64,000 nucleotides of DNA from Sandaracinaceae bacterium (GTDB lineage: Bacteria; Myxococcota_A; Polyangia; Polyangiales; Sandaracinaceae): assembly GCA_040218145.1 (NCBI GenBank), contig JAVJQK010000102.1, positions 42,424 through 106,423 of the forward strand, in the 5' to 3' direction. The notes below the pieces were generated by a model, which saw nothing but the letters and a program-made list of their open reading frames with translations, was not told the origin of the DNA and did no database searches. Below, in pieces: positions 18,395-29,622 of this stretch. The position numbers and the translations under genes are program-made. Position 1 is the stretch's first letter, and each line of letters starts with the position of its first letter.

Positions 18395-18681
18395 CTTCGC
18401 TCGTCGCTCGGCGACCTCGCTTCGCTCGTCGCTCTGCGCGACCTCGCTTCGCTCGTCGCTCGGCGACCTCGCTTGGCTCGTCGCTCCGCGGGACCTCGCT
18501 TCGCTCGTCGCTCTGCGACCTCGCTTCGCTCGTCGCTCTGCGCGACCTCGCTTCGCTCGTCGCTCTGCGCGACCTCGCTTCGCTCGTCGCTCGGCGACCT
18601 CGCTTCGCTCGTCGCTCTGCGCTCGTCGCTCTGCGACCTCGCTTCGCTCGTCGCTCTGCGCGACCTCGCTTCGCCGTCGCT
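18395..18681. repeat. 25/27-bp tandem array between infB and ylxP
   Basis: About ten and a half head-to-tail units begin with CTTCGCTCGTCGCTC and end with GACCTCG. Units alternate between 25 bp (for example 18395-18419, 18447-18471, 18499-18523) and 27 bp (18420-18446, 18524-18550, 18551-18577), differing by one CG dinucleotide; one unit at 18603-18641 has a partial internal duplication. There are no unique spacers, so it is not CRISPR. Open frames across it give only Leu/Ala/Arg/Ser repeats. The whole gap 18151-18812 holds this array and shorter palindromes and no credible gene. Confidence 0.9.
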
Positions 18682-18812
18682 GGTGGCCGACATCGGGGGG
18701 CGTGGCATCGTTCGCGACCTCGGGGCCTGGGGCGCTGGGGCGTCCACTCGGGGGCGGCGATTTTGGAACTTCCGCGTGCGGGCGCGCTGCTTACGCCCGA
18801 TCCTTTGTCCGT

Positions 18813-19226
18813 ATGGTCATCGCCGTCGCTCGCATCGTCCTGGCTCTGCACGGGAACGACTCGTTGAAGGGGAAGCGCAAGGTGGTACGCCGGGTGGTGG
18901 ACCGGGTGCGACATCGCTTCAACGTGGCCATCGCGGAGGTGGCGGAGATGGACGTGCACCGGCGGGCGGTGCTCGGGATGGCCGCGGTGAGCAACTCGGG
19001 GAGCCACGCGTCGTCGATGATCGACGCGGTGATCCAGCAGGTGCAGGCGTCGACGGACGCGCCGCTGGTGGAGCGGTCGCTGGAGATCGTGCACATCGGC
19101 GACGGAGAGCACATGGAGAAGCTCGCGGGGCTGGGCGCGGTGCCGGACGTGGGTTTGGCGGCGGACTGGGACCTCGACGCGGAAGAGGCTTGGCTGAAAG
19201 CTGGGGATGACGATGGCGAAGACTGA
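18813..19226 (+). CDS. ylxP: DUF503 / YlxP-like protein
   Basis: The 137-residue protein matches the DUF503 (YlxP) family: MVIAVARIVLALHGNDSLKGKRKVVRRVVDRV at the N-terminus, then FNVAIAEVAEMDVHRRAVLGMAAVSN. YlxP is found next to rbfA and infB across bacteria and is thought to act in ribosome or translation biology, with no proven activity. A 40-residue acidic tail (DWDLDAEEAW) extends the typical 90-100-residue family length. The ATG at 18813 is the first after the repeat array; longer frames run back into repeats. It overlaps rbfA by about 20 nt. Confidence 0.85.
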   Translation: MVIAVARIVLALHGNDSLKGKRKVVRRVVDRVRHRFNVAIAEVAEMDVHRRAVLGMAAVSNSGSHASSMIDAVIQQVQASTDAPLVERSLEIVHIGDGEHMEKLAGLGAVPDVGLAADWDLDAEEAWLKAGDDDGED

Positions 19227-19590
19227 CGGTGGACGGCCCGGGCGGGTCGGGGAGCGCATCCGGGCGGAGCTCATGGAGCTGTTGCTGGTCGGCGCCGTGA
19301 AGGATCCCGGGGTGCAGGGCGCCGTGGTGCACGAGGTGATCGTCTCGAAGGACCTCCGGCACGCCAGGGTCTATGTGCGGCTCGGGGAGCTCGAGCCCAG
19401 CGCGGACCGCGTGACGCGGCTGATGCGGGGGCTGGAGCGCGCGACGGGGTTCCTGCGGCGTGAGCTCGGGCAGCGCCTGCAGATCCGCTACACGCCGGAG
19501 CTGAAGTTCCTCTGGGACGAGACCACCGAGCGCGCGCAGCGGGTCGAAGAGCTGCTCGAGGAGATCCGCCACGAGGGAGACGGGTCGTGA
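19207..19590 (+). CDS. rbfA: Ribosome-binding factor A
   Basis: RbfA is a 30S assembly and cold-adaptation factor with a KH-like fold. The protein of up to 127 residues shows RVGERIRAELMELLL, VIVSKDLRHARVYVRLGE and the C-terminal LQIRYTPELKFLWDET. Two in-frame ATGs exist at 19207 and 19213; the latter has GGGG at better spacing and may be the real start, giving 125 residues. It overlaps ylxP upstream and nrnA downstream by 4 nt (GTGA), so the cluster is tightly coupled. Confidence 0.95.
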   Translation: MTMAKTDGGRPGRVGERIRAELMELLLVGAVKDPGVQGAVVHEVIVSKDLRHARVYVRLGELEPSADRVTRLMRGLERATGFLRRELGQRLQIRYTPELKFLWDETTERAQRVEELLEEIRHEGDGS

Positions 19591-20555
19591 GCCGCGAGGA
19601 GGTCCTCCGGATCACGAACGAGGGCGAGCGCTTCGCGGTGACGTGCCACCGTCGGCCCGACGCGGACGCGCTCGGCTCGGCCCTCGGCTGGGCCGCCGCG
19701 CTCCGATCCATCGGCAAGGAGGCGGTCGTCTACAGCGTGGACACGCCGCCTCGCATGCTGCGCTTCCTCGACGTCGGCGAGGTCGAGGGCGCGCCCCCGG
19801 CCGGGCGCTTCGACGCGTGCTTCGTGATGGACGCGGCGGCGCGCGCGCTGGTGCCCGACATGCCGGACGGGCTCGAGGGGCCGGTCGTGATGTTCGATCA
19901 CCACGCCGCGCACGACGACTTCGGGGACGTGATCCTCCGAGAGCCCGACGCCGCGGCGACCGGGGTGCTGGTCGTCCGCGTGATGCGGGAGCTGGGCATC
20001 GAGGGCTACCCGCCGGGCGTCGCCGAGCCGCTCTACGCCGCCATCGTCGCGGACACGGGCGGCTTCCGATACCCGGCCACCAGCCCGGAGACGCTGCGCC
20101 TCGCGGCGGAGCTCGTCGAGGCGGGGGCCGCGCCGTGGACGACCGCCTATCACCTCTTCGAGGGCTGGGAGCCGGCCCGCATGAAGCTGCTCGGCGCCAT
20201 CCTGGACGACATGGAGATCGCGCTCGACGGACGGCTCGCCGTGCAGCGGGTGACGCGCGAGATGCTCACGCGGCTCGGCGCCGACGACGAGATGGTCGAG
20301 GGCATGGTCAACTACGGTCGCATGCTCGAGGGCGTGGAGATCAGCGCGCTCGTGTGGGAGATGGACAAGGGCGGCCGGCGCGAGACGAAGGTCAGCCTCC
20401 GCTCGAGCGGCGACGCCGACGTCTCGCGCATCGCGGCGGCCATGAACGGCGGCGGCCACCGCTCGGCGGCCGGCGCCAACGTGCCCGATGATCTGGCCAC
20501 CACCGAGGCGAAGGTCGTGGCGCTGGCGAAGGACCTCCTCGGCGACGCGGACTGA
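19587..20555 (+). CDS. nrnA: DHH/DHHA1 oligoribonuclease / pAp phosphatase (NrnA-like)
   Basis: The enzyme would degrade 2-5-nt RNA and 3',5'-bisphosphate adenosine using Mn. The 322 residues contain the DHH domain motifs: CHRRPDADALGSALG (motif I), VMDAA (motif II), FDHHAAHDDFG with the name-giving DHH (near 101-103) and AAIVADTGGFRY, then the DHHA1 substrate-binding domain with GGGHRSAAGANV near the C-terminus. Length fits the family. The GTG start overlaps rbfA; the stop overlaps truB by one base (TGATG). The rbfA-nrnA-truB order is conserved in many bacteria. Confidence 0.93.
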   Translation: MSREEVLRITNEGERFAVTCHRRPDADALGSALGWAAALRSIGKEAVVYSVDTPPRMLRFLDVGEVEGAPPAGRFDACFVMDAAARALVPDMPDGLEGPVVMFDHHAAHDDFGDVILREPDAAATGVLVVRVMRELGIEGYPPGVAEPLYAAIVADTGGFRYPATSPETLRLAAELVEAGAAPWTTAYHLFEGWEPARMKLLGAILDDMEIALDGRLAVQRVTREMLTRLGADDEMVEGMVNYGRMLEGVEISALVWEMDKGGRRETKVSLRSSGDADVSRIAAAMNGGGHRSAAGANVPDDLATTEAKVVALAKDLLGDAD

Positions 20556-21499
20556 TGGGGCGCAAGCGCAAAGGCGACGTGCACGGCGTGCTCGTGGTCG
20601 ACAAGCCGCGCGGGCCCACGTCGCATGACGTGGTGGCCTGGGCGCGTCGCGCGCTCGGCACGCCGGCGGTCGGTCACGCGGGCACCCTCGACCCGATGGC
20701 CACGGGGGTGCTCGTCCTCGGCGTGGGGGAGGGCACCAAGCTCCTGCGCTGGCTCACCGTGGACGACAAGGAGTACCGCGCGACGGTGGCCCTCGGCGCG
20801 GAGACGGACAGCCTCGACGCCGACGGAGAGATCGTGGAGCGCGCGCCCGTCCCCGCGCTGGACCTCGAGGCCGTGCGCGAGGTCGCGCGGCGCTTCGAGG
20901 GGACGATCACCCAGCGCCCGCCGATCTACAGCGCCATCAAGGTCGACGGCGAGCCGCTGCACGCGCGCGCGCGCCGCGGCGAAGACGTCGAGGCGCCGAC
21001 GCGAGAGGTCACGGTGCGACGGCTCGAGATCTTCTCGGTGAACGCCGACGCGCTCGAGCTCGAGGTCGAGGCGTCGAAGGGCTTCTACGTGCGCTCGCTC
21101 GGCGGCGACCTGGCGCGCGCGCTGGACACCCGAGGCCACCTCGTGGCGCTGCGTCGCCTGAGGAGCGGGGGCTTCGTGCTCGCCGACGCGGTCGACGGCG
21201 AGACCCTGCGCCGCGCCGCCGAGCGGGACGCGCCGGACGAGGCCGCGCGGGCCGAGGTCCGAGCAGGGTTGCTCGATCTCGCGGCGGCGTGCCGTGACAT
21301 GCCGCGCGTGAGCCTGGACGCGCGCGGGGAGACGGACGCGGCGCACGGGCGCGCCATCTCGCTCCGTCACGCCGAGGGCGCGGAGTCGATCGCGGAGGGC
21401 GTCGAGCCCGTGGCGCTCCTCGACGCGTCGGGCAACCTCTGCGCCATCGGCCGACGCACCGACCGCGACGTCCGGGTGGTGCGCGGCGTACGCCTCTGA
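20555..21499 (+). CDS. truB: tRNA pseudouridine-55 synthase TruB
   Basis: TruB makes pseudouridine 55 in the T-loop of tRNAs. The 314 residues include VVDKPRGPTSHDVV, the catalytic Asp in GHAGTLDPMATGVL (near residue 46), PPIYSAIKVDGEPLHARARRG and FYVRSLGGDLARAL, followed by a C-terminal region. It closes the translation operon; the next gene is convergent with a 10-nt gap. Confidence 0.96.
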   Translation: MGRKRKGDVHGVLVVDKPRGPTSHDVVAWARRALGTPAVGHAGTLDPMATGVLVLGVGEGTKLLRWLTVDDKEYRATVALGAETDSLDADGEIVERAPVPALDLEAVREVARRFEGTITQRPPIYSAIKVDGEPLHARARRGEDVEAPTREVTVRRLEIFSVNADALELEVEASKGFYVRSLGGDLARALDTRGHLVALRRLRSGGFVLADAVDGETLRRAAERDAPDEAARAEVRAGLLDLAAACRDMPRVSLDARGETDAAHGRAISLRHAEGAESIAEGVEPVALLDASGNLCAIGRRTDRDVRVVRGVRL

Positions 21500-21509
21500 G
21501 GCCTACGCG

Positions 21510-22313
21510 TCAGCCGCCGTCCGGGGCGCCTGCGTCCGGAGCGCCTGCGTCCGGAGCGCCGCCATCGGGAGCCGGAGGGTCCATGCAGGCGCCGCTCAGG
21601 CAGCCCCGGCGCGAGCAGCACACGCCGTCGCAGCACACCTGGCCCAGCTCGCACGCGCCCCCGCACGACGCACCGCGGGTGCAGGTGCCGTCCTCGCAGC
21701 GCTCGGCGCCCTGGCAGAGGTTCTCGCACTCCCCGCAGTGGAAGCGATCCGTGGTCGTGTCCACGCACCCGACGTCGGGCTCGTCCACGCAGCAGGTCGA
21801 CTCGGGCGTGCCCTCGCACGGCTCCCGCGATCCGCACACGCAACGGCCTCCGTCGCAGCGATCGGCGGTGCGGATGTCGCACGCGGCGTCGCAGTCTCCG
21901 CAGTCCAGCGCGGACGTGGCCAGGTTCGCGCAGTAGGTCTGGCCGCCTTCCTCGCGGGCCGGGCAGCAGAAGTCCTCGACCGTGCCCCGACAGCCGAGCG
22001 GGTTCACGCCGCAGCTGCACTGGCTGGCCTGGCACGCGTCCCCGCGGTTGGCGGCGACGCAGTTCGTGCCGCAGGTGCCGCAGTGCTCGGGGTCGTTCCT
22101 CAGCGCGTAGCAGACGGCGTCTCCGCCCGTGGGGTCCGCGCAGCAGGTCTCGTCGTCATCGCAGCCGGGCGCGCACATCGGGGCCGGCGCGTCGGGCGGC
22201 TCGGCGTCGCGGAGCGCCGCGTCGAAGCCCCCGTCCGCGCCCGCGTCCGGCGTGGCGCCATCGTCACACGCGATGGCCAGCGAGGCGGCGAACAGAATCA
22301 GTCCCAAGCGCAT
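21510..22313 (-). CDS. Cys-rich lipoprotein
   Basis: The 267-residue protein has a lipoprotein signal (MRLGLILFAASLAIAC, Cys16), an Asp/Ala-rich linker and then a domain with about forty Cys in repeated patterns such as EHCGTCGTNC, LDCGDCDAAC and FHCGECENLC, interspersed with TCC and CVCG. The spacing suggests several small disulfide-bonded repeats. The C-terminus is a GAPDAG tandem, visible in DNA as repeats at 21520-21570. Similar Cys-rich surface lipoproteins are abundant in myxobacteria; function is unknown. No clear ribosome binding site is seen. Confidence 0.75.
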   Translation of the reverse strand: MRLGLILFAASLAIACDDGATPDAGADGGFDAALRDAEPPDAPAPMCAPGCDDDETCCADPTGGDAVCYALRNDPEHCGTCGTNCVAANRGDACQASQCSCGVNPLGCRGTVEDFCCPAREEGGQTYCANLATSALDCGDCDAACDIRTADRCDGGRCVCGSREPCEGTPESTCCVDEPDVGCVDTTTDRFHCGECENLCQGAERCEDGTCTRGASCGGACELGQVCCDGVCCSRRGCLSGACMDPPAPDGGAPDAGAPDAGAPDGG

Positions 22314-22469
22314 GGTCTGTTGTTAGCAGCCCTCCGACGTCTCTGCCCCTCGCATGGAGGTCGCGCATGGATGTCGCGCGATGACGCCGAACGCGCCACC
22401 GATCTCGCCCGACGCGTCAAAATCTGGTGATCGAGGGCCCGTACGCCAGGGACCAGGGAGGAGGCAGAC

Positions 22470-24419
22470 ATGTTCAGCATCAGAGATCTTCCCCCCATCG
22501 TTCGCGTGGAGCGCTTGATCGTGGGCGCGACGCTGGCGATGTCGGTCGCGGCTTGCGGTACGGAGCCGGGCCTGGGCGACGGCGGCCTCGCCGACGCCGC
22601 GCGGCCCGTCGCGCCCCACGACGCGAGCGTGCAGCCACGGGACGGGGCGCCGGCCGACGGGGGCCCGCCCGAGCGCCCTCCGGCCGAGCGCGTCCCGGAG
22701 CTGGCGAGCCGCTCGCGCGGCGTCGCGCCCCTCTCGGTCGTGTTCGACGCCACGTCCAGCGACGCGATCGCGCGGCCCCCCGAGTCGGACGGGCGCCGCG
22801 AGTACGCGGACCTCCACTACGCGTGGGACTTCGACGACGCGTCGGCGGGGACGTGGGCCGTCGACGGCCGCTCGAGGAACGGCGCCATCGGCTACGTCGC
22901 GGCCCACGTCTTCGAGACGCCCGGGGTGTACGACGTGCGCTTGACGGTCTCCGACGCCTCGGGCGTGCTGGGCCGCTACGTCGTTTCCGTCGAGGTCGAG
23001 GACCCCGACGTCGTCTACGCGGGAGAGGCCACGGTGTGCGTCAGCAACACGGAGCAGTTCGTGGGCTGCCCCGCGGACGCGCGGACGCTGGGAGGCGCGG
23101 GTGACCTCGCAGCCGTGGCCCCTCTGATCGCGAGCGGCACGCGGGTGTTGCTCCGGCGGGGCGACCGCTTCGCCGCCAGCGAGACGGTGCGGCTGCGGCT
23201 CGACGGCCCGTTCACGCTCGGGGCGTTCGGCGACTGCGAGCGGCCCGACGCGCGCGGCATCTGCGCCAACGCGCCGCTCATCGAGTCGTCGCTGAGCGAG
23301 GGCTCGGTGTTCGACGACGACCGGGGCGGCACGCGGGACCTACGCGTCATGGACCTGACGTTCGTGGACCTGGCCGGCGGGGGGGCGAACGCGATGTGGG
23401 GGGGCTACGAGATGCGCCAGATACTCTGGCTGCGTCTCGCCATGACCGGGTTCGCGGGGGCGCTGGGCGCCGGGCACTGGGAGACCCGCGGCCACGACGA
23501 GATCACGGTGGCCAACTGTCGCACCGAGCGCAGCCGCGGCCAGGGCGCGTACATCGGAGCGCGTCGACTCGCGCTGCTCGGGAACCGGTTCGCGGACGGG
23601 CTGACCTCCCACGTCGTCCGCGTCTGGCACGCCCCGCTCTCGGTGATCGCCCACAACGACATCTCGGGCTCGAGCGTCGAGTCCGACAGCGGCCGCCACG
23701 CGCTCAAGCTGCATGGCCCGCGCGAGGAGCTGCTGACGGATCCGGGGCCGACGGGTCTCGACGAGCGGACCCACCACGTCGTCATCGCCCACAACGTCTT
23801 CGGCGGCTCGGGCCCATGGCCGGTCGCGATCGGACCTCAGAACGGGGTCTACGACGAGCGGCTGAGCGACATCCTCGTCGTCGGCAACCGGTTCCTCGCG
23901 CGCCACGGGACCCCGTCGGTCCGGCCGGTTCAGCGCTCGCTGGTCATCTGGGCCCGCCACGTCACGGTCGTCAACAACGTCTTCAGCGGGGACGGGGCGC
24001 ACGACATGCACTACTCCGGCGTGTCCGTCGGGCGGCGCGGGTCCGAGCCTCCGCCGCTCGGAGTCCGCGTCCTTCACAACACGTTCTTCCGTGGCGCGGG
24101 CGGCCGCTGGAGCTACGCGGTGCGGGTCGGCGAGGAGGCGACGGGGACCGTCATCCGCAACAACCTCGCGCAGCTCGAAGGCGCCACGCTGCTGGCGGAG
24201 GAGCTCGGCGAGGGCACCCTCGAGGCGGACAACCTCCTGACCGAGGACGCGGCGCTCGTGGACCCACGCAGCGACGACCCGCTGGGCGCGGACTTCCGTC
24301 CCACCGATCGATCGCCCGGGAGAGACGAGGGAGGGGAGGTGCCGGTCTTCGACGACCTCGATGGGGCCCGGCGGCCGGCGGGCGCGGCGCCCGATCTCGG
24401 CGCATTCGAGGGCGGCTGA
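22470..24419 (+). CDS. Lipoprotein with PKD domain and parallel beta-helix
   Basis: The 649-residue protein carries a lipoprotein signal (lipobox SVAAC), a Pro/Ala/Asp linker, a PKD-type Ig-like domain (about 75-180, with HYAWDFDDAS and VYDVRLTVSDASG) and a right-handed beta-helix region (about 200-640) with repeated ITVANCRTERS, VIAHNDISGS, VVIAHNVFGGS, ILVVGNRFLA and VTVVNNVFSG rungs. This architecture is common in secreted polysaccharide lyases and carbohydrate-binding proteins, but no catalytic motif is evident, so a surface binding or degradative role is only inferred. GGAGGAGGCAGAC precedes the ATG. The protein ends LGAFEGG, frequent in such helices. Confidence 0.8.
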   Translation: MFSIRDLPPIVRVERLIVGATLAMSVAACGTEPGLGDGGLADAARPVAPHDASVQPRDGAPADGGPPERPPAERVPELASRSRGVAPLSVVFDATSSDAIARPPESDGRREYADLHYAWDFDDASAGTWAVDGRSRNGAIGYVAAHVFETPGVYDVRLTVSDASGVLGRYVVSVEVEDPDVVYAGEATVCVSNTEQFVGCPADARTLGGAGDLAAVAPLIASGTRVLLRRGDRFAASETVRLRLDGPFTLGAFGDCERPDARGICANAPLIESSLSEGSVFDDDRGGTRDLRVMDLTFVDLAGGGANAMWGGYEMRQILWLRLAMTGFAGALGAGHWETRGHDEITVANCRTERSRGQGAYIGARRLALLGNRFADGLTSHVVRVWHAPLSVIAHNDISGSSVESDSGRHALKLHGPREELLTDPGPTGLDERTHHVVIAHNVFGGSGPWPVAIGPQNGVYDERLSDILVVGNRFLARHGTPSVRPVQRSLVIWARHVTVVNNVFSGDGAHDMHYSGVSVGRRGSEPPPLGVRVLHNTFFRGAGGRWSYAVRVGEEATGTVIRNNLAQLEGATLLAEELGEGTLEADNLLTEDAALVDPRSDDPLGADFRPTDRSPGRDEGGEVPVFDDLDGARRPAGAAPDLGAFEGG

Positions 24420-24460
24420 CGATGGAGAAGGGAGGGGCTGAGGCTCCTCCTGGAGGAAAC

Positions 24461-24532
24461 AGGCGCCGACCGGATTCGAACCGGTGAATGGAGGTTTTGC
24501 AAACCTCTGCCTTACCACTTGGCTACGGCGCC
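24461..24532 (-). tRNA. tRNA-Cys (GCA)
   Basis: Read on the minus strand, the 7-bp acceptor GGCGCCG/CGGCGCC closes at 24532-24526 and 24468-24462. The anticodon stem GAGGT/ACCTC encloses loop TTGCAAA with anticodon GCA. The T-arm ACCGG-TTCGAAT-CCGGT is canonical and the discriminator base is T, as expected for tRNA-Cys. CCA is not encoded. Confidence 0.97.
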
Positions 24533-24554
24533 ACTCCCCAAAGGGAGGCTGGGA

Positions 24555-24582
24555 GCTATACCAGACTCGCGAACGGTGTCCA
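24555..24582 (-). promoter_or_regulatory. tRNA-Cys promoter
   Basis: On the minus strand TGGACA (24582-24577) and TATAGC (24560-24555) are 16 nt apart and would start transcription about 16 nt before the mature tRNA 5' end. Confidence 0.55.
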
Positions 24583-24606
24583 GCTCGGAAAAGAGCCGGG
24601 CACGGC

Positions 24607-25083
24607 CTACGTGGTCTTCTTGCGCCGGCCCCGCTTGGCCGTCTTCTTCTTCACGGCGGCCTTCGCCTTGGGAGCCGACTTGGCGCCACCGAGGCTGACC
24701 CCGAGCATCTTCCACGCGTCCTCGCGGAAGCCGTACTCCTTCTGGGTCGCCTCGACGATCTCCATGTCCTCGGCGTTCAGGTCCGCCTTGACGGGCTTGG
24801 CGCCGGTCTTCTTGATGGAGGTGATGGTCTCGCCGAGCTCGAGCAGCTCGTGCGTGTGAGAGAGGACCTCGATCGCCTTGAGCGGCTTGCCCTTCTTGCC
24901 TTTCTTCAGCTCCTCGAGGAGCCGCTTTCGGCGCTTCTCGGTGCGTCCATCGAGGCCGCGTCCACGCGTGCCGCCGTCACTGAACAGCTGATTGAGCTGG
25001 CGCGCGGCGCGACGCTTCGCGATCGCTTCCTTGCTGCCGCGTCCGCCGCCCTTGGTCTTGCTCGTCTTCCGAGATCTCGCCAC
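24607..25083 (-). CDS. Small basic Lys/Arg-rich hypothetical protein
   Basis: The 158-residue protein has very basic ends (VARSRKTSKTKGGGRGSKE at the start, AKAAVKKKTAKRGRRKKTT at the end) around a helical middle (about 65-135) with KAIEVLSHTHELLELGETITSIKK and NAEDMEIVEATQKEYGFREDAWKML. The basic tails suggest nucleic-acid binding, such as a nucleoid or ribosome-associated factor; the family is not recognised. The GTG start is well supported by GGAGGAGTACGC just upstream; the frame runs further but without an initiation site. It is divergent from the methyltransferase gene by 184 nt. Confidence 0.7.
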   Translation of the reverse strand: MARSRKTSKTKGGGRGSKEAIAKRRAARQLNQLFSDGGTRGRGLDGRTEKRRKRLLEELKKGKKGKPLKAIEVLSHTHELLELGETITSIKKTGAKPVKADLNAEDMEIVEATQKEYGFREDAWKMLGVSLGGAKSAPKAKAAVKKKTAKRGRRKKTT

Positions 25084-25267
25084 GCGTACTCCTCCGGTAG
25101 AAACGCCGTTTGAATCGGCCTTGGAAACACCGATAGGCGCTGTACCACGAAAGGAACGCCATCGGAAGCGAACGCGACGACTGCGCGGCCCGGATGTCCG
25201 CGAACGGTGACGTTTCGGGTGCTTTTTGGGTGGAAGAGGCGCGGCGATCGGTACATGCTCCCCGCCC

Positions 25268-26122
25268 ATGACGTCCACGCAGAGCGAGATTGACGAGTCC
25301 TACAGCGTCTCGAACGACTTCTTCCGCCTCTGGCTCGACGAGGGTATGCACTACACCTCGGCGAGCTACCTCACGGGCGAGGAGACCCTCGAGGAGGCGC
25401 AGATCAACAAGTGCCGGATCCTCTACGACTACGCCGAGATGACCGAGGACAAGCTGATCCTCGACATCGGCTGCGGCTGGGGTTCGAACCTCGAATACCT
25501 CGCCTCGCGTGGCGTGAAGCGGGCGCACGGGATCACGCTCTCGACCGCGCAGGCGCAGTGGATCAACGACCGTAAGCTCCCCGGCGTCAACGCGATGCTG
25601 ATGGACTTCCACGACTACGAGCCGGAGGAGAAGTACGACGCGCTCGTGTCGATCGAGATGATCGACCACATCTGCTCTCCCGAGCAGGCGCGCAAGGGCA
25701 TGGCGGTGGATCTCTACCGCCAGTACTTCAAGCGCTGTCACTCCTTCGTGAAGCCGGGCTCCTGGTTCGCCTGTCAGGCCATTCTTCGCGATCGTGTCCC
25801 GCGCACCCGCAAGGATCTGGAGGATCTGGCCTTCACCGCGGACGTGATCTTCCCCGGCGGTCTCAACCCCCGCCTGGAGGAGCTGATCATGGCCATCCGC
25901 CCGTACTGGGAGGTGGTCGAGATGCGCACCCAGCGCGAGAGCTACGGCAAGACCACGGGGGAGTGGCTGGCCCGGCTGCAGGCCAACGAGGCGACCATCC
26001 GCGGCCAGTGGGGCGACAAGGTCTACGACGACTACGAACGCTACCTGGACACGTGCGTGCGGGCCTTCGACGCGCATTGGTCGAGCGACGTGCAGCTGAA
26101 GCTCCGCTGGTGCGAGGTCTGA
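25268..26122 (+). CDS. CFA/mycolic-acid-type SAM methyltransferase
   Basis: The 284-residue protein belongs to the cyclopropane-fatty-acid synthase family of SAM-dependent methyltransferases. Motif I is [16 protein letters not shown] (near 80-95), followed by GITLSTAQ and VSIEMIDHI, the family equivalent of the Cfa acidic motif. The N-terminus [25 protein letters not shown] matches the substrate-entry signature of the family. It may cyclopropanate, methylate or otherwise alkylate unsaturated acyl chains, or act in a secondary pathway. It lacks the N-terminal extension of E. coli Cfa. The start ATG at 25268 is preferred over an upstream ATG at 25226. Confidence 0.85.
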   Translation: MTSTQSEIDESYSVSNDFFRLWLDEGMHYTSASYLTGEETLEEAQINKCRILYDYAEMTEDKLILDIGCGWGSNLEYLASRGVKRAHGITLSTAQAQWINDRKLPGVNAMLMDFHDYEPEEKYDALVSIEMIDHICSPEQARKGMAVDLYRQYFKRCHSFVKPGSWFACQAILRDRVPRTRKDLEDLAFTADVIFPGGLNPRLEELIMAIRPYWEVVEMRTQRESYGKTTGEWLARLQANEATIRGQWGDKVYDDYERYLDTCVRAFDAHWSSDVQLKLRWCEV

Positions 26123-26123
26123 C

Positions 26124-26307
26124 CTAGCCCCGAATCAAGCGCTTCGCGCTCGCTCCGGGCCTAGCAATTCTAGCCAGGGGCTTTTCGCAAAAGCCCCTCG
26201 CTGCGGCGGCAAAGCCGCCTTCGCTTCACCCGAAAACGACGCGCCTGCGGCGCTTCTAGCCCCAAATCCACGCTCATTGTGGAATCAGGCGCTGGATTTG
26301 GGTCTAG
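26124..26307. repeat. Hairpin-rich spacer with CTAG-bounded inverted repeats
   Basis: Two elements share the layout CTAG-N-CCC ... GGG-N-CTAG: 26124-26164 and 26256-26307. The second has a perfect 10-bp stem, CCCAAATCCA (26261-26270) with TGGATTTGGG (26293-26302). Between them lie GGGGCTTTT-CGC-AAAAGCCCC (26177-26197) and further short hairpins. No gene is seen. Confidence 0.65.
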
Positions 26308-26322
26308 CGTCTGAACTGAACG

Positions 26323-26353
26323 CGCCGCTCGGGTCCGCCCGGGCGGCGTTTTT
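26323..26353 (+). terminator. Intrinsic terminator upstream of aconitase
   Basis: CGCCGCTCGGG (26323-26333) pairs with CCCGGGCGGCG (26338-26348), 11 bp with one wobble and loop TCCG, followed by five T. It lies after the methyltransferase and 47 nt before the aconitase ATG, so it ends the upstream transcript or attenuates acnA. Confidence 0.75.
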
Positions 26354-26399
26354 CGTGGCGGTGGAGCCGGCCCACGCTCCGTGGTACATCGCCGTCGCC

Positions 26400-29156
<2,757 letters not shown>

Positions 29157-29157
29157 G

Positions 29158-29622
29158 CTACTCGGGGTCCAGCTCGGCCGGGTCCCCCTCCTGCCACACG
29201 AGCATCGCCAGATCGGCCCGCGCCTCCGCTTCGAGCACGCCGGTGGTCACCTCGACCCCAGCGTCTCGGAGCATCTCGACCCCGCGCCCGCGGTTCTTGG
29301 GGTGCGGGTCGAGCATGGCGACGACGACGCGTCCCACGCCGCGCCGGATCAGCTCCTTGGCGCAGCTCGGGGTGCGCTGGTGGAAGGCGCACGGCTCGAG
29401 CGTCACGAAGGCGGTCACGTCGCCCAGCGGCCCCTCCACCTGCGCGAGCGCCATCGGCTCCGCGTGCGGCTGGTAGGGCGGCTGGGTGTGACCCCGCGCG
29501 ACGATCGCGCCGCCTCGCACGAGCACGCACCCCACGGGCGGGTTCGGTCGGCACGCGGGCAAGGCGCGGCGCCCCTCGAGGAGGGCCTCCCGCATGAAGC
29601 GCTCGTCGGCTGGCTCGCTCAC
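29158..29622 (-). CDS. Stand-alone RibD-type deaminase domain
   Basis: The 154-residue protein matches only the deaminase half of RibD, which converts diaminohydroxyphosphoribosylaminopyrimidine in riboflavin synthesis. Zinc ligands are His53 with Glu55 in PHAEPMAL, Cys78 in TLEPCAF and Cys87 in RTPSC; the Lys/Arg-rich VVVAMLDPHPKNRGRGVEML is also typical. The reductase domain of bifunctional RibD (about 360 aa) is missing, and no other rib gene is nearby, so either the reductase is encoded elsewhere or the substrate differs. The GTG start overlaps the upstream lipoprotein gene by 4 nt (GTGA). Confidence 0.85.
   Translation of the reverse strand: MSEPADERFMREALLEGRRALPACRPNPPVGCVLVRGGAIVARGHTQPPYQPHAEPMALAQVEGPLGDVTAFVTLEPCAFHQRTPSCAKELIRRGVGRVVVAMLDPHPKNRGRGVEMLRDAGVEVTTGVLEAEARADLAMLVWQEGDPAELDPE

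Noticed and set aside
18395..18681. CRISPR-like repeat array
   Set aside because: Units are contiguous with no unique spacers, and no cas gene is near.
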